Below, piece after piece: positions 52,901-62,798 of a DNA stretch of 64,000 nt (positions are counted from its first letter, which is position 1; every line of letters begins with the position of its first letter). Source of the DNA: Asterias amurensis (Eukaryota; Echinodermata; Asteroidea; Forcipulatida; Asteriidae); NCBI RefSeq assembly GCF_032118995.1, contig NC_092650.1:28312501-28376500 (forward strand). Reading direction: 5' to 3'. The position numbers and the translations under genes are program-made. A model generated the notes under the pieces. It had not been told where the DNA came from. It searched no databases and saw only the letters and a program-made list of their open reading frames with translations.

Positions 52901-54486
52901 ATTTACAATTGCCTCATAGACATAAAACGAGGTGCCCTTCACCAAGGAGAAAATGTCTTGGTGCCCTTGCCCTTTCAAAAACGAAGCATACAGGACTGCT
53001 ACAGCTATCATCATTAAGACATTATCAACCATTCCCCTAAATAAGTGTGCTTGCAAACATGTTGAAGATGTTGAACCACACCTGTAAGTTTGAATTCTGC
53101 AAATAAATAATCCTAAGTGATCCTATTATATCTCCGAATCTTAGTTACACCCACCTGTACTTGTCTATATGTTACACCACCTGGAACTGTCCCCGTAGGT
53201 AACTGCTGTATTTGACCACCTGATGCAATGGAACTATTTACTACAGCATGAATGTTGCCATCTTTATTGATCAGCATTACACCAGGAGGCAATGAGGTTC
53301 CCTGAGGTAATCGAAACTGTACCGTTCCTCCTGGGGCCCTTGGGGCAATTACTTGTGGGGATGCCAACCTCACTTGATGCATCTGAGGCGTAACATGAGT
53401 ATGACCTGAAATAACCCCACTTTGCGTTCTAACCCCAGATATTGAAGTTGTTGCAAGGGTTACAACTGAGCTGCTGGAAGCATTTGGTTTATTAAGATTA
53501 GTAGAAGTTTGCACTTGTAGCGACGGTGCAGGCCGTAAGACTATCTGTGGCTGAGAAGTGGTTAAATTTACATTTGTAGAAGTTTGAAGTGGATGTGTCG
53601 TCGGTGAGGGAACAGTAGATGTACCAATAATATGCTTAGCACCACTTGTTAAATGTTCCCTTACTGTAAGATTAGAAGTGTTTTGTGTTGTTGATTGTCT
53701 GTTGATTTCCGTACTGGGTGATGAGCCAGTGCTTAAGACACTCCCTGTAACTGTAGTCATTGCCGTGCCAGTCTGGTTCAACACACCCTGTCCAACTACA
53801 TTTTGGTCTCCTTGCTTTAATACACCACCAACTGTTTTAACAACTGTTCTTGCATTTGATAAGACAGTATTCTTTACAGTTTGGTTATGCATTGCACTTA
53901 CACTAGCAGCAGTATCTGTGGCAAGAACAGTCCCACCCATACTAGTTGGTAATGTAATGATCCGTACACACGTAGTTGGTGTATTTAGCCCTACCGACGA
54001 TATGGAGTTCGTCTTGCTGCTGCTGCTTGCCGCTATTGAGCTACTCATGTTTAAAACGGCCCCGTTACTTCCCTTGTTAACGATGATAGTTACTCCTGAT
54101 TTCTGTTCATGGCCAGCTTTTGAATTTGTAGAAGCTGAAGTTGTAGCGTGAACCATTGCATCCGTAGAACTTCCACCAGCATTAGTAACGTTGGATGCAC
54201 CCGCCGTGCTCACGACGTTGGGACCGGGGGTAGCCGTTGATGCCATTGGCCCATCTCGTACCGCGTTAATTTGTGTTGTATTCGGCTGCGTCGGTTTTAC
54301 ATCCCCCGACGAAACTGCAGGTTCGCTTACGTGATTTGAGCCAACAGAACTATTATCAATTGTGCCAGGTGTTGAAGCAGCATTTCCTGCAGCTAATTTC
54401 GACTCGAGCGATCCAATCAAGGCACTTACTGCAGTTTCGTCGACCACAGAGGAGAGAATATCTTCGATGGACGTTGTGCCCGCCAT
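40878..54486 (-). CDS. TAF4: TAF4, transcription initiation factor TFIID subunit 4 (11 coding exons)
   Basis: Core TFIID subunit; in known animals it pairs with TAF12 through a histone fold and takes part in RNA polymerase II preinitiation complex assembly in the nucleus. Coding exons in transcript order: 54486-53155, 51755-51264, 49767-49678, 48888-48589, 46638-46460, 45875-45706, 45082-44952, 43943-43818, 42413-42237, 41737-41681, 40982-40878. Every junction is GT-AG, the phases agree throughout, and the 3159 nt encode 1052 residues plus stop (human TAF4 is about 1085). Visible parts: Ser/Thr/Val-rich N-terminus with a conserved patch at about residues 388-415 ([13 protein letters not shown]), TAFH/NHR1 domain at about 570-655 ([10 protein letters not shown], then [12 protein letters not shown]), Ser/Lys-rich linker at 739-797, and the C-terminal TAF4 domain at about 799-1052 ([43 protein letters not shown]). 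The start is the first Met, in the good context AAGATGG. UTR ends are not resolved; an AATAAA lies at 39613-39608. Exon joins were made by eye from known TAF4 similarity, without RNA data. Confidence 0.94.
41164..41510. repeat. Recent 150-bp duplication with an intervening inverted copy (TAF4 intron 10)
   Basis: 41164-41313 and 41361-41510 read identically (GTTTCGAAGTAGAATATAAC to TTTAGCTCTT). Between them, 41316-41355 is the exact reverse complement of 41274-41313, giving a perfect 40-bp-arm hairpin with a 2-base loop. All lies in the last TAF4 intron. Confidence 0.92.
41681..41737 (-). CDS. TAF4: TAF4 coding exon 10 (residues 1000-1018), short exon
   Basis: A 57-bp exon of 19 codons ([19 protein letters not shown]) between acceptor CATTGTAG and donor CAG|GTTAGT. 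It corresponds to the variable Gly/Ser linker of vertebrate TAF4 before the final conserved helix. Because it is a multiple of three and codes for linker, skipping it would keep the frame; whether that happens cannot be seen here. Confidence 0.82.
41826..41870 (-). mobile_element. tRNA-like SINE fragment (A box only)
   Basis: On the minus strand: GGGCTAGATAGCTCAGTTGG then TAGAGCGCTTGAAC. This is the 5' half of a tRNA with a canonical A box (TAGCTCAGTTGG, 41852-41841). No B box follows, so it is a truncated tRNA-derived element and not a tRNA gene. Confidence 0.5.
42237..42413 (-). CDS. TAF4: TAF4 coding exon 9 (residues 941-999)
   Basis: Acceptor TTTGCAG, donor TCAGGG|GTAGGT, 59 codons. Encodes [20 protein letters not shown], then [16 protein letters not shown], a strongly conserved TAF4 block with a likely nuclear-localisation basic cluster, then a Ser/Gly/Pro-rich tail. 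Confidence 0.95.
42791..43210. repeat. 35-bp minisatellite, 12 copies (TAF4 intron 8)
   Basis: Unit TGCACCATGGGTTCAAAACC then ACCATGGGTGTAAAA; one copy has CACCCTGGG. It ends inside the TIR of the neighbouring palindromic element, sharing ATGGGTGTA with it. Confidence 0.95.
43206..43459. mobile_element. GGGTGCGTTCG-family element, copy 4, with a different interior
   Basis: Left end TGGGTGTATTCAATTAGCTT then CCCTGTGTCGACCC; right end GGGTCGACCCAGGGAAGCTA then ATCGAAGGCACCCA. The terminal arms match the elements at 1515, 1744 and 2390, but the 190-bp middle (GGTGCTCACTCGGGTGAGCC and on) is unrelated to their CCAGGACGAACGTG block. Confidence 0.7.
43818..43943 (-). CDS. TAF4: TAF4 coding exon 8 (residues 899-940)
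   Basis: 126 bp, 42 codons, acceptor AATTGGCCAG, donor AAG|GTAAAT. Encodes [32 protein letters not shown] and [10 protein letters not shown], a charged helix matching vertebrate [21 protein letters not shown]. Confidence 0.94.
44222..44535 (-). mobile_element. tRNA-derived SINE (TAF4 intron 7)
   Basis: Minus strand: A box TGGCACAGTTGG (44520-44509), B box GGTTTGATTCC (44469-44459), spaced as in a tRNA promoter. A body follows with AAGTTGTGCGTTGGTCCTCT and TGGTCATAATGGGTTGATGT. The GTGCCACCCCAACC repeat at the head (44516-44550, plus sense) may be a small expansion at the insertion edge. Confidence 0.75.
44737..44893 (+). mobile_element. SINE copy, B-box family (TAF4 intron 7)
   Basis: B box GGTTCGATTCC (44763-44773), then CCACCCGAGTAACATGCCTG, TTTCACAGGACTCGGGAAAG, ATACAGTGCTAACACACATC and the 3' end AATATTCTTTATCCCCGATG, shared with 37475-37612. 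It lies just past exon 7 in transcript order. Confidence 0.75.
44952..45082 (-). CDS. TAF4: TAF4 coding exon 7 (residues 855-898), histone fold
   Basis: Acceptor TATATCTTAAG, donor AGG|GTAAGT. Encodes [15 protein letters not shown] and [14 protein letters not shown], corresponding to vertebrate KKHGITELHPDVV and ATQQRLQNLVEKI. Codon 855 (Cys) is split across the upstream intron. Confidence 0.93.
45706..45875 (-). CDS. TAF4: TAF4 coding exon 6 (residues 798-855), histone-fold start
   Basis: Acceptor CTGTTTCAG, donor ATCT|GTGAGT. Encodes [15 protein letters not shown] followed by [15 protein letters not shown], the most conserved part of TAF4 and the first histone-fold helix that contacts TAF12. 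The DDDINDV entry motif matches vertebrate TAF4/TAF4B. Confidence 0.95.
46460..46638 (-). CDS. TAF4: TAF4 coding exon 5 (residues 739-797), Ser-rich linker
   Basis: Acceptor CTCAACAG, donor TTTCAA|GTAAGT, phase 2 at the 3' end. It encodes [12 protein letters not shown] and then a Ser/Lys-rich run with ten consecutive serines before [13 protein letters not shown]. It is poorly conserved in the family but joins the flanking conserved exons in exact phase. It lies just downstream of the large intronic minisatellite. Confidence 0.85.
46692..48562. repeat. 42-bp minisatellite, about 44 copies (TAF4 intron 4)
   Basis: Unit GGGGTTTAACCAAACCAAGG then TTTCAAACCAACTCTACAGCCT, repeated with frequent point variants over ~1.87 kb between TAF4 exons 4 and 5. 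Some units have an insert (CAGGTTTCACCAACTCTACA). The 92-codon plus-strand frame at 47533-47811 is a repeat shadow. Confidence 0.97.
48589..48888 (-). CDS. TAF4: TAF4 coding exon 4 (residues 639-738)
   Basis: 300 bp, 100 codons in phase 0, acceptor TTTCATTCCACAG, donor [25 protein letters not shown] closes the TAFH domain; a Gln/Ser/Thr-rich linker with [14 protein letters not shown] follows. The donor lies only about 30 bases from the edge of the 42-bp minisatellite that fills the next intron. Confidence 0.92.
49678..49767 (-). CDS. TAF4: TAF4 coding exon 3 (residues 609-638), TAFH domain
   Basis: Short 90-bp exon of 30 codons between acceptor TTCTTCCCAG and donor AAG|GTAATA. It continues TAFH with [13 protein letters not shown] and [12 protein letters not shown], nearly the same as the vertebrate helix that follows NLLDGKIE. 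It is too short to show up as an open frame and was found from the splice sites and the family pattern. Confidence 0.92.
50083..50781 (+). mobile_element. TIR element plus terminal hairpin, copy A (TAF4 intron 2)
   Basis: ATTAATAAATACCTTGG at the left and its complement AAGGTATTTATTAAT at about 50618-50632 act as TIRs. They are followed directly by a hairpin with ~68-bp arms (50633-50781, GGGAATAACAGTG ... CACTGTTATTCCC). A second copy lies inverted at 62257-62798. No coding capacity. A GCGCGCGT-rich 170-180-bp segment (about 50265-50440) is missing from copy B. Confidence 0.8.
51264..51755 (-). CDS. TAF4: TAF4 coding exon 2 (residues 445-608), start of TAFH domain
   Basis: Acceptor TTTTGACAG, donor ATT|GTAAGT, 164 whole codons in phase 0. 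The first two thirds is a Ser/Thr/Gly/Met-rich linker. The last 39 residues, from [11 protein letters not shown] to KELVQNLI, are the first half of the TAFH (NHR1/ETO-like) domain, which in vertebrate TAF4 binds activators and co-regulators. Confidence 0.93.
51945..52521. mobile_element. TIR element with an inner foldback (TAF4 intron 1)
   Basis: Outer ends AACTTTAAAGTCACCTGGAA (51945-51964) and the complement AACTTAAAGTCACCTGGAA (52521-52503). Inside, arms 52122-52205 and 52261-52350 form an inner inverted repeat whose first 23 bases pair perfectly (TCAATCGAGGCAGACTTTGC). Non-coding; probably an insertion of one element into another. Confidence 0.65.
53155..54486 (-). CDS. TAF4: TAF4 coding exon 1 (residues 1-444)
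   Basis: Begins [20 protein letters not shown] and ends QVQ before donor CAG|GTGGGT. It is low-complexity and rich in Ser, Thr, Asn, Val and Gly, unlike the Pro/Ala/Gln/Gly-rich human N-terminus. Residues 388-415 match the patch HFQLPAGATLPPG of vertebrate TAF4. Reading past the donor runs into a stop at 53113, so the exon end is set by the splice site and not by the open frame. Confidence 0.93.
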
Positions 54487-54530
54487 CTTTACCCCGCGAT
54501 GGCATCAAAGATAATGAAATTGCGCATGCG
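54479..54530 (-). promoter_or_regulatory. TAF4 core promoter motifs: YY1-like at the start codon, NRF1-like upstream
   Basis: On the minus strand the start codon lies in AAAGATGGCGGGC (54490-54479), which matches the AAGATGGCGGC consensus of YY1 sites found just downstream of many housekeeping start sites. At 54530-54521, CGCATGCGCA matches the NRF1 palindrome core GCATGCGC. No TATA box is evident. Both motifs suit a ubiquitously expressed TFIID subunit. Binding is inferred. Confidence 0.5.
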
Positions 54531-54559
54531 TTCAAATAATATTATGGGATACGGCAAAA

Positions 54560-55884
54560 ATAGGGGGCGCTGTTTAGTAGATCGTTGAATGGGCGAAACC
54601 ATCGCATTACTTAATACTATTCAACACCAATAATTAATTTATTTGAAACAGTCCAGTTACCCCGAATCTAATAAAGCATATTTTTCTTACGACAAATAAT
54701 TGAAATCACTGAAGTAAGACCAAGATTATAACTCGTTCTTCATTCTTCTACGGAGTGCTAGTTCCAAGTGGGCTACATTGTAGAGTCTCGATTTTCCCGG
54801 ATTTTTTTTGCAGAGTTAAAACGGTCTGCAGGCTCTTAGTGGTTTAAAAAATATTTTGTCTTTACCTCGTTTTACTAAGGGGGGAGGGGGGATGTCAATG
54901 GGGGAAAAACATATCGTATTTTGATGAGTGGCTCTTATAGAACTATTTATTTGAATCCCGACTTTTTTTTCATCTTCGGCGGGGGCGGGGGGGGGGGGTG
55001 CAAAAGCAAAGGGTTGGCATGGATTTTTTTTTGCGTGGGGGGGGGGGGCGCCATTCTCTGGTTCTTGTCGCTGCAGGCCTTCATTAATTACGCAACATAA
55101 GTGAGTCTTACTTGCCTTATCGTTTTCAAGTGTCTGTCAAAAGTTATCATGGAATAACTATGATCGAGTCAGACAGACTTAAAGGCCCTAGTGATTTTTT
55201 CTTTTTTTTATCAAATCTTCCCTTTCAAACAAAATGATAACCACGCCAGGAGGATCAAATTGAATAAAACACACACATCATGAAGCATATAGTTATGTGT
55301 CTCAACAATCTTTGAATCTTTTATTAATGTCTTTCTGTGTCTTGAGTTGTTTTTCGTATCTTCACAAACTCAACTTGATCGGATCTGTTTTGTACTTTTG
55401 AGACATTACGACAATTATATAAAAACAACTTATTTCATTTTAGACAATAGCAGTAGGTATAAGAAGGAATAATTGTCAGTAAAATGGGTCCACCCTCCCA
55501 CCCTCTGTAAAGGACCCCCGCCAACCATCCATCCATTTCAGACTTGAACCGAAATAATTATTGATTGTGTACGAGATGATTGAATGCAAATAGGGTAAAA
55601 AAAGTTACCTATCACATCCGAACTGTGCTTATCCGAATTCAATCAGCACACATAAGATGATATTTGTTGTATAACAAACTCATGATAACAAAAACAACGC
55701 AACAATAAAAGATTGTCAATACATAAACAGAAACAACAAAATATGGAGCAATAATAAGCAGCTACTCTTCCTTATACCGGGAAAACCTAATTTTACTTAC
55801 AAAATGAAGGAACAACGTAAATCATTATTACAATCCAATGATCTTACAAAGGTCTCTATCCTCTATCTAATTAGAAGGTGAAAC
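54560..55884. other. Non-coding stretch upstream of TAF4
   Basis: Contains a GGGGGCGCTG motif near 54564 and several G runs (about 54881-54891, 54978-55000, 55038-55050). No divergent gene partner is visible next to the TAF4 promoter. Confidence 0.4.
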
Positions 55885-56272
55885 TTAAAGGCAGTGGACA
55901 CTATTGGTAATTACTCAAAATAATTATTAGCACAAAACGTTACTAACGAGTAATGGGGAGAGGTTGATAGTAAAAAACATTGTGAGAAACGGCTCACTCT
56001 GAAGTGAAGTAATTTCGAGAACGAAATAATTTTCATCGGATTTGATTTCGAGACCTCACATTTAGAATTATTTGAGGTCTCGAAATCAAGCATCCGAAAG
56101 CGCACAACATCGTGTGACGAGGGTGTTTTTTCTTTCATTTCTCTCGCAACTTCGATGACCAATTGAGCTCAAATTTTCACAGGTTTCTTATTTTATGCAT
56201 ACGTTGTACTTGAGATATACCAAGTGAGAAGACTGGTCTCTGACAGTTACCAATAGTGTCCACTGTCTTTAA
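55885..56272. mobile_element. Foldback MITE copy D (TTAAAG family)
   Basis: Left end TTAAAGGCAGTGGACACTAT; right end ATAGTGTCCACTGTCTTTAA. The central inverted repeat GATTTCGAGACCTCA ... TGAGGTCTCGAAATC lies at about 56041-56091. The most intact copy here. Confidence 0.85.
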
Positions 56273-56688
56273 AGGCGGTTGACACTGTTTTATTGGTAAT
56301 CTCAAAGTATTGTTATAAATAATAATGGGGAGAGGTTGATAGTATAAACATTCTGAGAAACAGTACCCTCTGAAGTGACTAGTTTTCGAGAAGTTTTCTG
56401 CGAATTTGATTTCGAGACTTCAGATTTGTTGAGGTCTCGAAATCAAGCACCTGAAAGCTCACAACTTCTTGTGACCACGGTGCGACAAGAACGTTTTTTT
56501 TTCTTTCATTAATATCTCACAACTTCTTGTGACCACGGTGCGACAAGAACGTTTTTTTTTCTTTCATTAATATCTCGCAACTTTGACGACCGATTGAGCT
56601 CAAATTTTGACAGGTTTGTTATTTTATGCATATGTTGAGATACACCAAGTGAGAAGACTGGTCTACCAATAGTGTCCAGTGTATTTAA
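56269..56688. mobile_element. Foldback MITE copy E, head-to-tail with copy D
   Basis: Begins TTAAAGGCGGTTGACACTGT and ends ATAGTGTCCAGTGTATTTAA. It carries the same GATTTCGAGAC...GTCTCGAAATC centre and an internal ~58-bp direct duplication (CTCACAACTTCTTGTGACCA, twice, at about 56458 and 56516). Its left end overlaps the right end of copy D by a few bases. Confidence 0.85.
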
Positions 56689-56869
56689 TAATAAGGTTTA
56701 TCTATTGTTCAGGGACCCAGCGAGGTTTTTATAATAATGCCAACGAAACGAACAAGACAGTTTACGGGTGGCACGCCTAATGTGCGTAGACCCATCAGCA
56801 TCAACACACGACACTGCTCTTCCTGAGTACCCTGTCTACTTGTTACTTACTTTATAATAACTACAGACC

Positions 56870-57775
<906 letters not shown>

Positions 57776-59441
57776 GTAGGGTGGCACGCCTGATGTGCGT
57801 AGACCCATCAGCATCAACACACGACACTGCTCTTCCTGGGTACCCTGTCTACTTGTTACTTACTTTATAAGAACAACAGACCAACAAACAAACAAACAAA
57901 CAAATCAACACACAAACAAACAAACATTGTAGGGTGGCACGCCTGATGTGCGTAGACCCATCAGCATCAACACACGACACTGCTCTTCCTGGGTACCCTG
58001 TCTACTTGTTACTTACTTTATAAGAACAACAGACCAACAAACAAACAAACAAACAAATCAACACACAAACAAACAAACATTGTAGGGTGGCACGCCTGAT
58101 GTGCGTAGACCCATCAGCATCAACACACGACACTGCTCTTCCTGATGGGTACCCTGTCTACTTGTTACTTACTTTATAAGAACAACAGACCAACAAACAA
58201 ACAAACACATCAACACACAAACAAACAAACAATGTAGGGTGGCACGCCTAATGTGCGTAGACCTATCAGCATCAACACACGACACTGCTCTTCCTGGGTA
58301 CCCTGTCTACTTGTTACTTACTTTATAAGAACAACATATCAACAAACAAACAAACAAACAAACAAATCAACACACAAACAAACAAACATTGTAGGGTGGC
58401 ACGCCTGATGTGCGTAGACCCATCAGCATCAACACACGACACTGCTCTTCCTGGGTACCCTGTCTACTTGTTACTTACTTTATAAGAACAACAAACAAAC
58501 AAACAAACAAACAAATCAACACACAAACAAACAAACAATGTAGGGTGGCACGCCTGATGTGCGTAGACCCATCAGCATCAACACACGACACTGCTCTTCC
58601 TGGGTACCCTGTCTACTTATTACTTACTTTATAATAACTACAGACCAACCAACAAACAAACAAACAAACAAATCAACACAAACGCACAAACAAACAAACA
58701 AACAAACAAACATTGTAGGGTGGCACAGCTAATGTGCGTAGACCCATCAGCATCAACACACGACACTGCTCTTCCTGGGTACCCTGTCTACTTGTTACTT
58801 ACTTTATAATAACTACAGACCAACCAACAAACAAACAAACAAACAAATCAACACAAACAAACAAACAAACAAACATTGTAGGGTGGCACAGCTAATGTGC
58901 GTAGACCCATCAGCATCAACACACGACACTGCTCTTCCTGGGTACCCTGTCTACTTGTTACTTACTTTATAATAACTACAGACCAACCAACCAACAAACA
59001 AACAAACAAACAAACAAACATTGTAGGGTGGCACGCCTGATGTGCGTAGACCCATCAGCATCAACACACGACACTGCTCTTCCTGGGTACCCTGTCTACT
59101 TGTTACTTACTTTATAATAACTACAGACCAACCAACCAACAAACAAACAAACAAATCAACACAAACAAACAAACAAACAAACAAACATTGTAGGGTGGCA
59201 CAGCTAATGTGCGTAGACCCATCAGCATCAACACACGACACTGCTCTTCCTGATGGGTACCCTGTCTACTTGTTACTTACTTTATAAAAACAACAGACCA
59301 ACAAACAAACACATCAACACACAAACAAACAAACAATGTAGGGTGGCACGCCTAATGTGCGTAGACCCATCAGCATCAACACACGACACTGCTCTTCCTG
59401 GGTACCCTGTCTACTTGTTACTTACTTTATAATAACTACAT

Positions 59442-60541
59442 ACAAACAAACAAACAAACAAACAAACAAACAAACAAACAAACAAACAAACAAACAAACA
59501 AACAAACAAACAAACAAACAAACAAACAAACAAACAAACAAACAAACAAACAAACAAACAAACAAACAAACAAACAAACAAACAAACAAACGAACGAACG
59601 AACGAACGAACGAACGAACGAACGAACGAACGAACGAACGAACGAACGAACGAACGAACGAACGAACGAACGAACGAACGAACGAACGAACGAACGAACG
59701 AACGAACGAACGAACGAACGAACGAACGAACGAACGAACGAACGAACGAACGAACGAACGAACGAACGAACGAACGAACGAACGAACGAACGAACGAACG
59801 AACGAACGAACGAACGAACGAACGAACGAACGAACGAACGAACGAACGAACGAACGAACGAACGAACGAACGAACGAACGAACGAACGAACGAACGAACG
59901 AACGAACGAACGAACGAACGAACGAACGAACGAACGAACGAACGAACGAACGAACGAACGAACGAACGAACGAACGAACGAACGAACGAACGAACGAACG
60001 AACGAACGAACGAACGAACGAACGAACGAACGAACGAACGAACGAACGAACGAACGAACGAACGAACGAACGAACGAACGAACGAACGAACGAACGAACG
60101 AACGAACGAACGAACGAACGAACGAACGAACGAACGAACGAACGAACGAACGAACGAACGAACGAACGAACGAACGAACGAACGAACGAACGAACGAACG
60201 AACGAACGAACGAACGAACGAACGAACGAACGAACGAACGAACGAACGAACGAACGAACGAACGAACGAACGAACGAACGAACGAACGAACGAACGAACG
60301 AACGAACGAACGAACGAACGAACGAACGAACGAACGAACGAACGAACGAACGAACGAACGAACGAACGAACGAACGAACGAACGAACGAACGAACGAACG
60401 AACGAACGAACGAACGAACGAACGAACGAACGAACGAACGAACGAACGAACGAACGAACGAACGAACGAACGAACGAACGAACGAACGAACGAACAAACA
60501 AACAAACAAACAAACAAACAAACAAACAAACAAACAAACAA
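59442..60541. repeat. AACA / AACG / AACA array with ~226 perfect AACG units
   Basis: AACA units to about 59590, then about 905 bp of uninterrupted AACG (read ACGA), then AACA from about 60494 to 60541. No interruption seen in the AACG block. The 365-411-codon frames on both strands here come from the tetranucleotide repeat. Confidence 0.97.
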
Positions 60542-60978
60542 ATCAACAAATCAACACAAACAAACAAACAAACAATGTAGGGTGGCACGCCTAATGTGCG
60601 TAGACCCATCAGCATCAACACACGACACTGCTCTTCCTGTTTACTATGTTTTAACAATAATACGAAAAAGGGACACTATAACCAACAATTGACCTTTTAG
60701 TTCTTTGGTCTTCATGTGTATAGCTAAACTAAAAATTAATCATCAAGACAAGTTTAATGGGAAGAGGGTGGGAGTAAGACATTAATGCCTTTAAGTTCCA
60801 GTGCATCTTAGTTTAAATAATATTCCCAAGAAAGGAGAACGTTCAGATGTTAAAAGCCAGTGCAGGGTGGCACGCCTAATGTGCGTAGACCCATCAGCAT
60901 CAACACAGGCATGATGCCGCTCTTCCTGGGTACCATGATCTTTTCAAGGTTTCACCTTTTCAATAAGGTTTCCCTCAT

Positions 60979-61270
60979 TCCTTTTCTTTTCTCTTCTTTA
61001 TTCTTTTCTCTTTTTTTTCTTTTCTTTTCTCCCCTCTTTTTTGTTCTTCTTTTCTTTTCTTTTCTTTCCCTTTTGTTCTTCTTTTCATTTCTTTTCTTTT
61101 CTCTTTTCTGTTCTTCTTTCTTTTTCTTTACTGTTCTTTTCCCTTTTTTCTTCTTTTTTTCTTTTCTCATCCCGTCTTTTTTCTTGTCTTTTTTCTTGTC
61201 TTTTTCTTTTTTCTTTTTTCCCCTTTTGTTTCTTTTCGTTTCTCCTTTTTCTGGCTTTTTCCTCCTTCCC
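60979..61270 (+). repeat. Polypyrimidine tract (TTTTC/TTCTTTT-rich)
   Basis: About 290 bp almost purely C and T on the plus strand, with mirror-like TCTTTTCTTTTCT stretches. Such tracts can form triplex DNA. The Phe/Ser-rich (plus) and Lys/Glu-rich (minus) frames are compositional. Confidence 0.9.
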
Positions 61271-62256
61271 TTCTATATTACCCTTTCCCGATTTGTGGAA
61301 TTTTCTTTCGGGATATTTGTTTAAAAAAAGAATCAAATAGAGGGAATTGATCATTTTACTCCGCACCCTTTTCCTCTTGCCCTTTTGTTTGTTTTGCACG
61401 AATAAAACTACATGTATACAAGTCAAAGCAGGTATTAATAAATGTTGCAACTAAAGCTTATCAAATACAAAGAATTGAAGTGAACTGAACACCCGAATGA
61501 ACATTTAATGAAATAAATAATGGTTGCACCCTCCCGCCCTCGTATTGGACCCCCTCCAACTCCATGCTCCAACCAATCATCCAAATATATTAAGTGATAC
61601 AAAACAGCATTTGACAACGAAACACGCACGAACAATGAGGAAGCAAAACCACAGATAAAGTAAGACATCAGTAACCATGGACGTGTTTAGCAAACTACAT
61701 GATAAACTCAATTAAGATTTGACATATTTACCAATTACAAATCCAGGCAGTTTATTGACATACAACCTAATTTGTAGCATCGTAGTTTCGGCCCATCCCT
61801 CCACTTCGTGGTTTCCAAAGAGGTGGCACTCCATCCAATCAGCCTATCTCCTGTTCTATTATGGGTCATTATGTGATGTAAAACTCTTCAGTGTAGAAAA
61901 CACAACAGCCAAAACTCGTCCAAAAAAAGGAAAATCAACTGTTCATGAATACTGCAAGAAACTATGGTGTTGGTGATAAGCACAGTTTTATATCTTGGAT
62001 TTGTGGATGAATTTGTAGTCAACGTTGCGTTGTTATGTCCTATAGTTTGTAAACACGCGTATAGTGCGCGTTACTAGAATCGATGACGTCGATGACGTCG
62101 ACGTACTAGTGATGTCAAGCAAATGTTTGTGACGCAAACAATCACTACGCGCTGCTTTCCATCAATGACGCAAGAAAAACCCGCTTCAAACCGAATGCAA
62201 AATTCGGCGAACGGTCAAGGAGGTTAACAATACGTTACAAGTTTGCTATTAATTAG
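61271..62256. other. Non-coding stretch
   Basis: No genes recognised. GATGACGTC occurs twice in tandem at about 62082-62099, containing near-CRE motifs (TGACGTCG), next to an ACTAG/CTAGT inverted pair. Confidence 0.4.
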
Positions 62257-62798
62257 TGAATAACAGTGTTCGTACCCGGTCTTCACTGCGTGGTAATGAC
62301 CGGGTTGGTGGCTGGCGCTGTTAACGGACCTCGCCTCCGGCTCGGTCCGTTAACAGCGCCAGCCACCAACCAAGGTCATTACCACGCAGTGAAGACCGGG
62401 TACGAACACTGTTATTCCCATTAACAAATACCTTTTTTAGCGAATTAAACGGCTAAAATTGTCCAAATTTTGTGACTTTTCTCTCGGCGGTACTTCCAGA
62501 CATGTTCAGGGGCCATATTTGAGCTTTTGATGGTTCCCATCTCTTTCGTGCGTTAATCACATTACTGATCTTTGAGACCAGTGACTCTTTTAAATAATTA
62601 TCTGTTCAGCGAAACTTACAGGGATATAAATAAGCGTGCGATACAGTGCAACGCGCAAGGTTTACACAATGTATGCTGATTTAGTGGCCACTTATTCGCT
62701 ATTTTCCAAAGCCGGTCTTTATACCACCGTTAACACTCCCACACGTGACCGGGTTTTGACCAATCAGAGACTTGAAACCGTCCAAGGTATTTATTAAT
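62257..62798 (-). mobile_element. TIR element plus terminal hairpin, copy B (inverted)
   Basis: Reverse-oriented copy of the element at 50083-50781. The hairpin arms 62257-62330 and 62344-62419 are about 75 bp and nearly perfect. The body follows (GTCCAAATTTTGTGACTTTT, CTCTCGGCGGTACTTCCAGA) and ends at GGTATTTATTAAT. It lacks the GCGCGCGT-rich segment of copy A; both carry the same CCTTGG/CCGGG mismatch between arms. Confidence 0.82.

Noticed and set aside
53678..54151. A 157-codon plus-strand frame opposite TAF4 exon 1
   Set aside because: It is an antisense shadow of the low-complexity Ser/Thr-rich TAF4 N-terminus.
59357..60657. 365-411-codon frames on both strands (TNER and SFVR repeats)
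   Set aside because: They come from the AACG/AACA array; the same repeat is open on both strands and no unique protein domain is attached.
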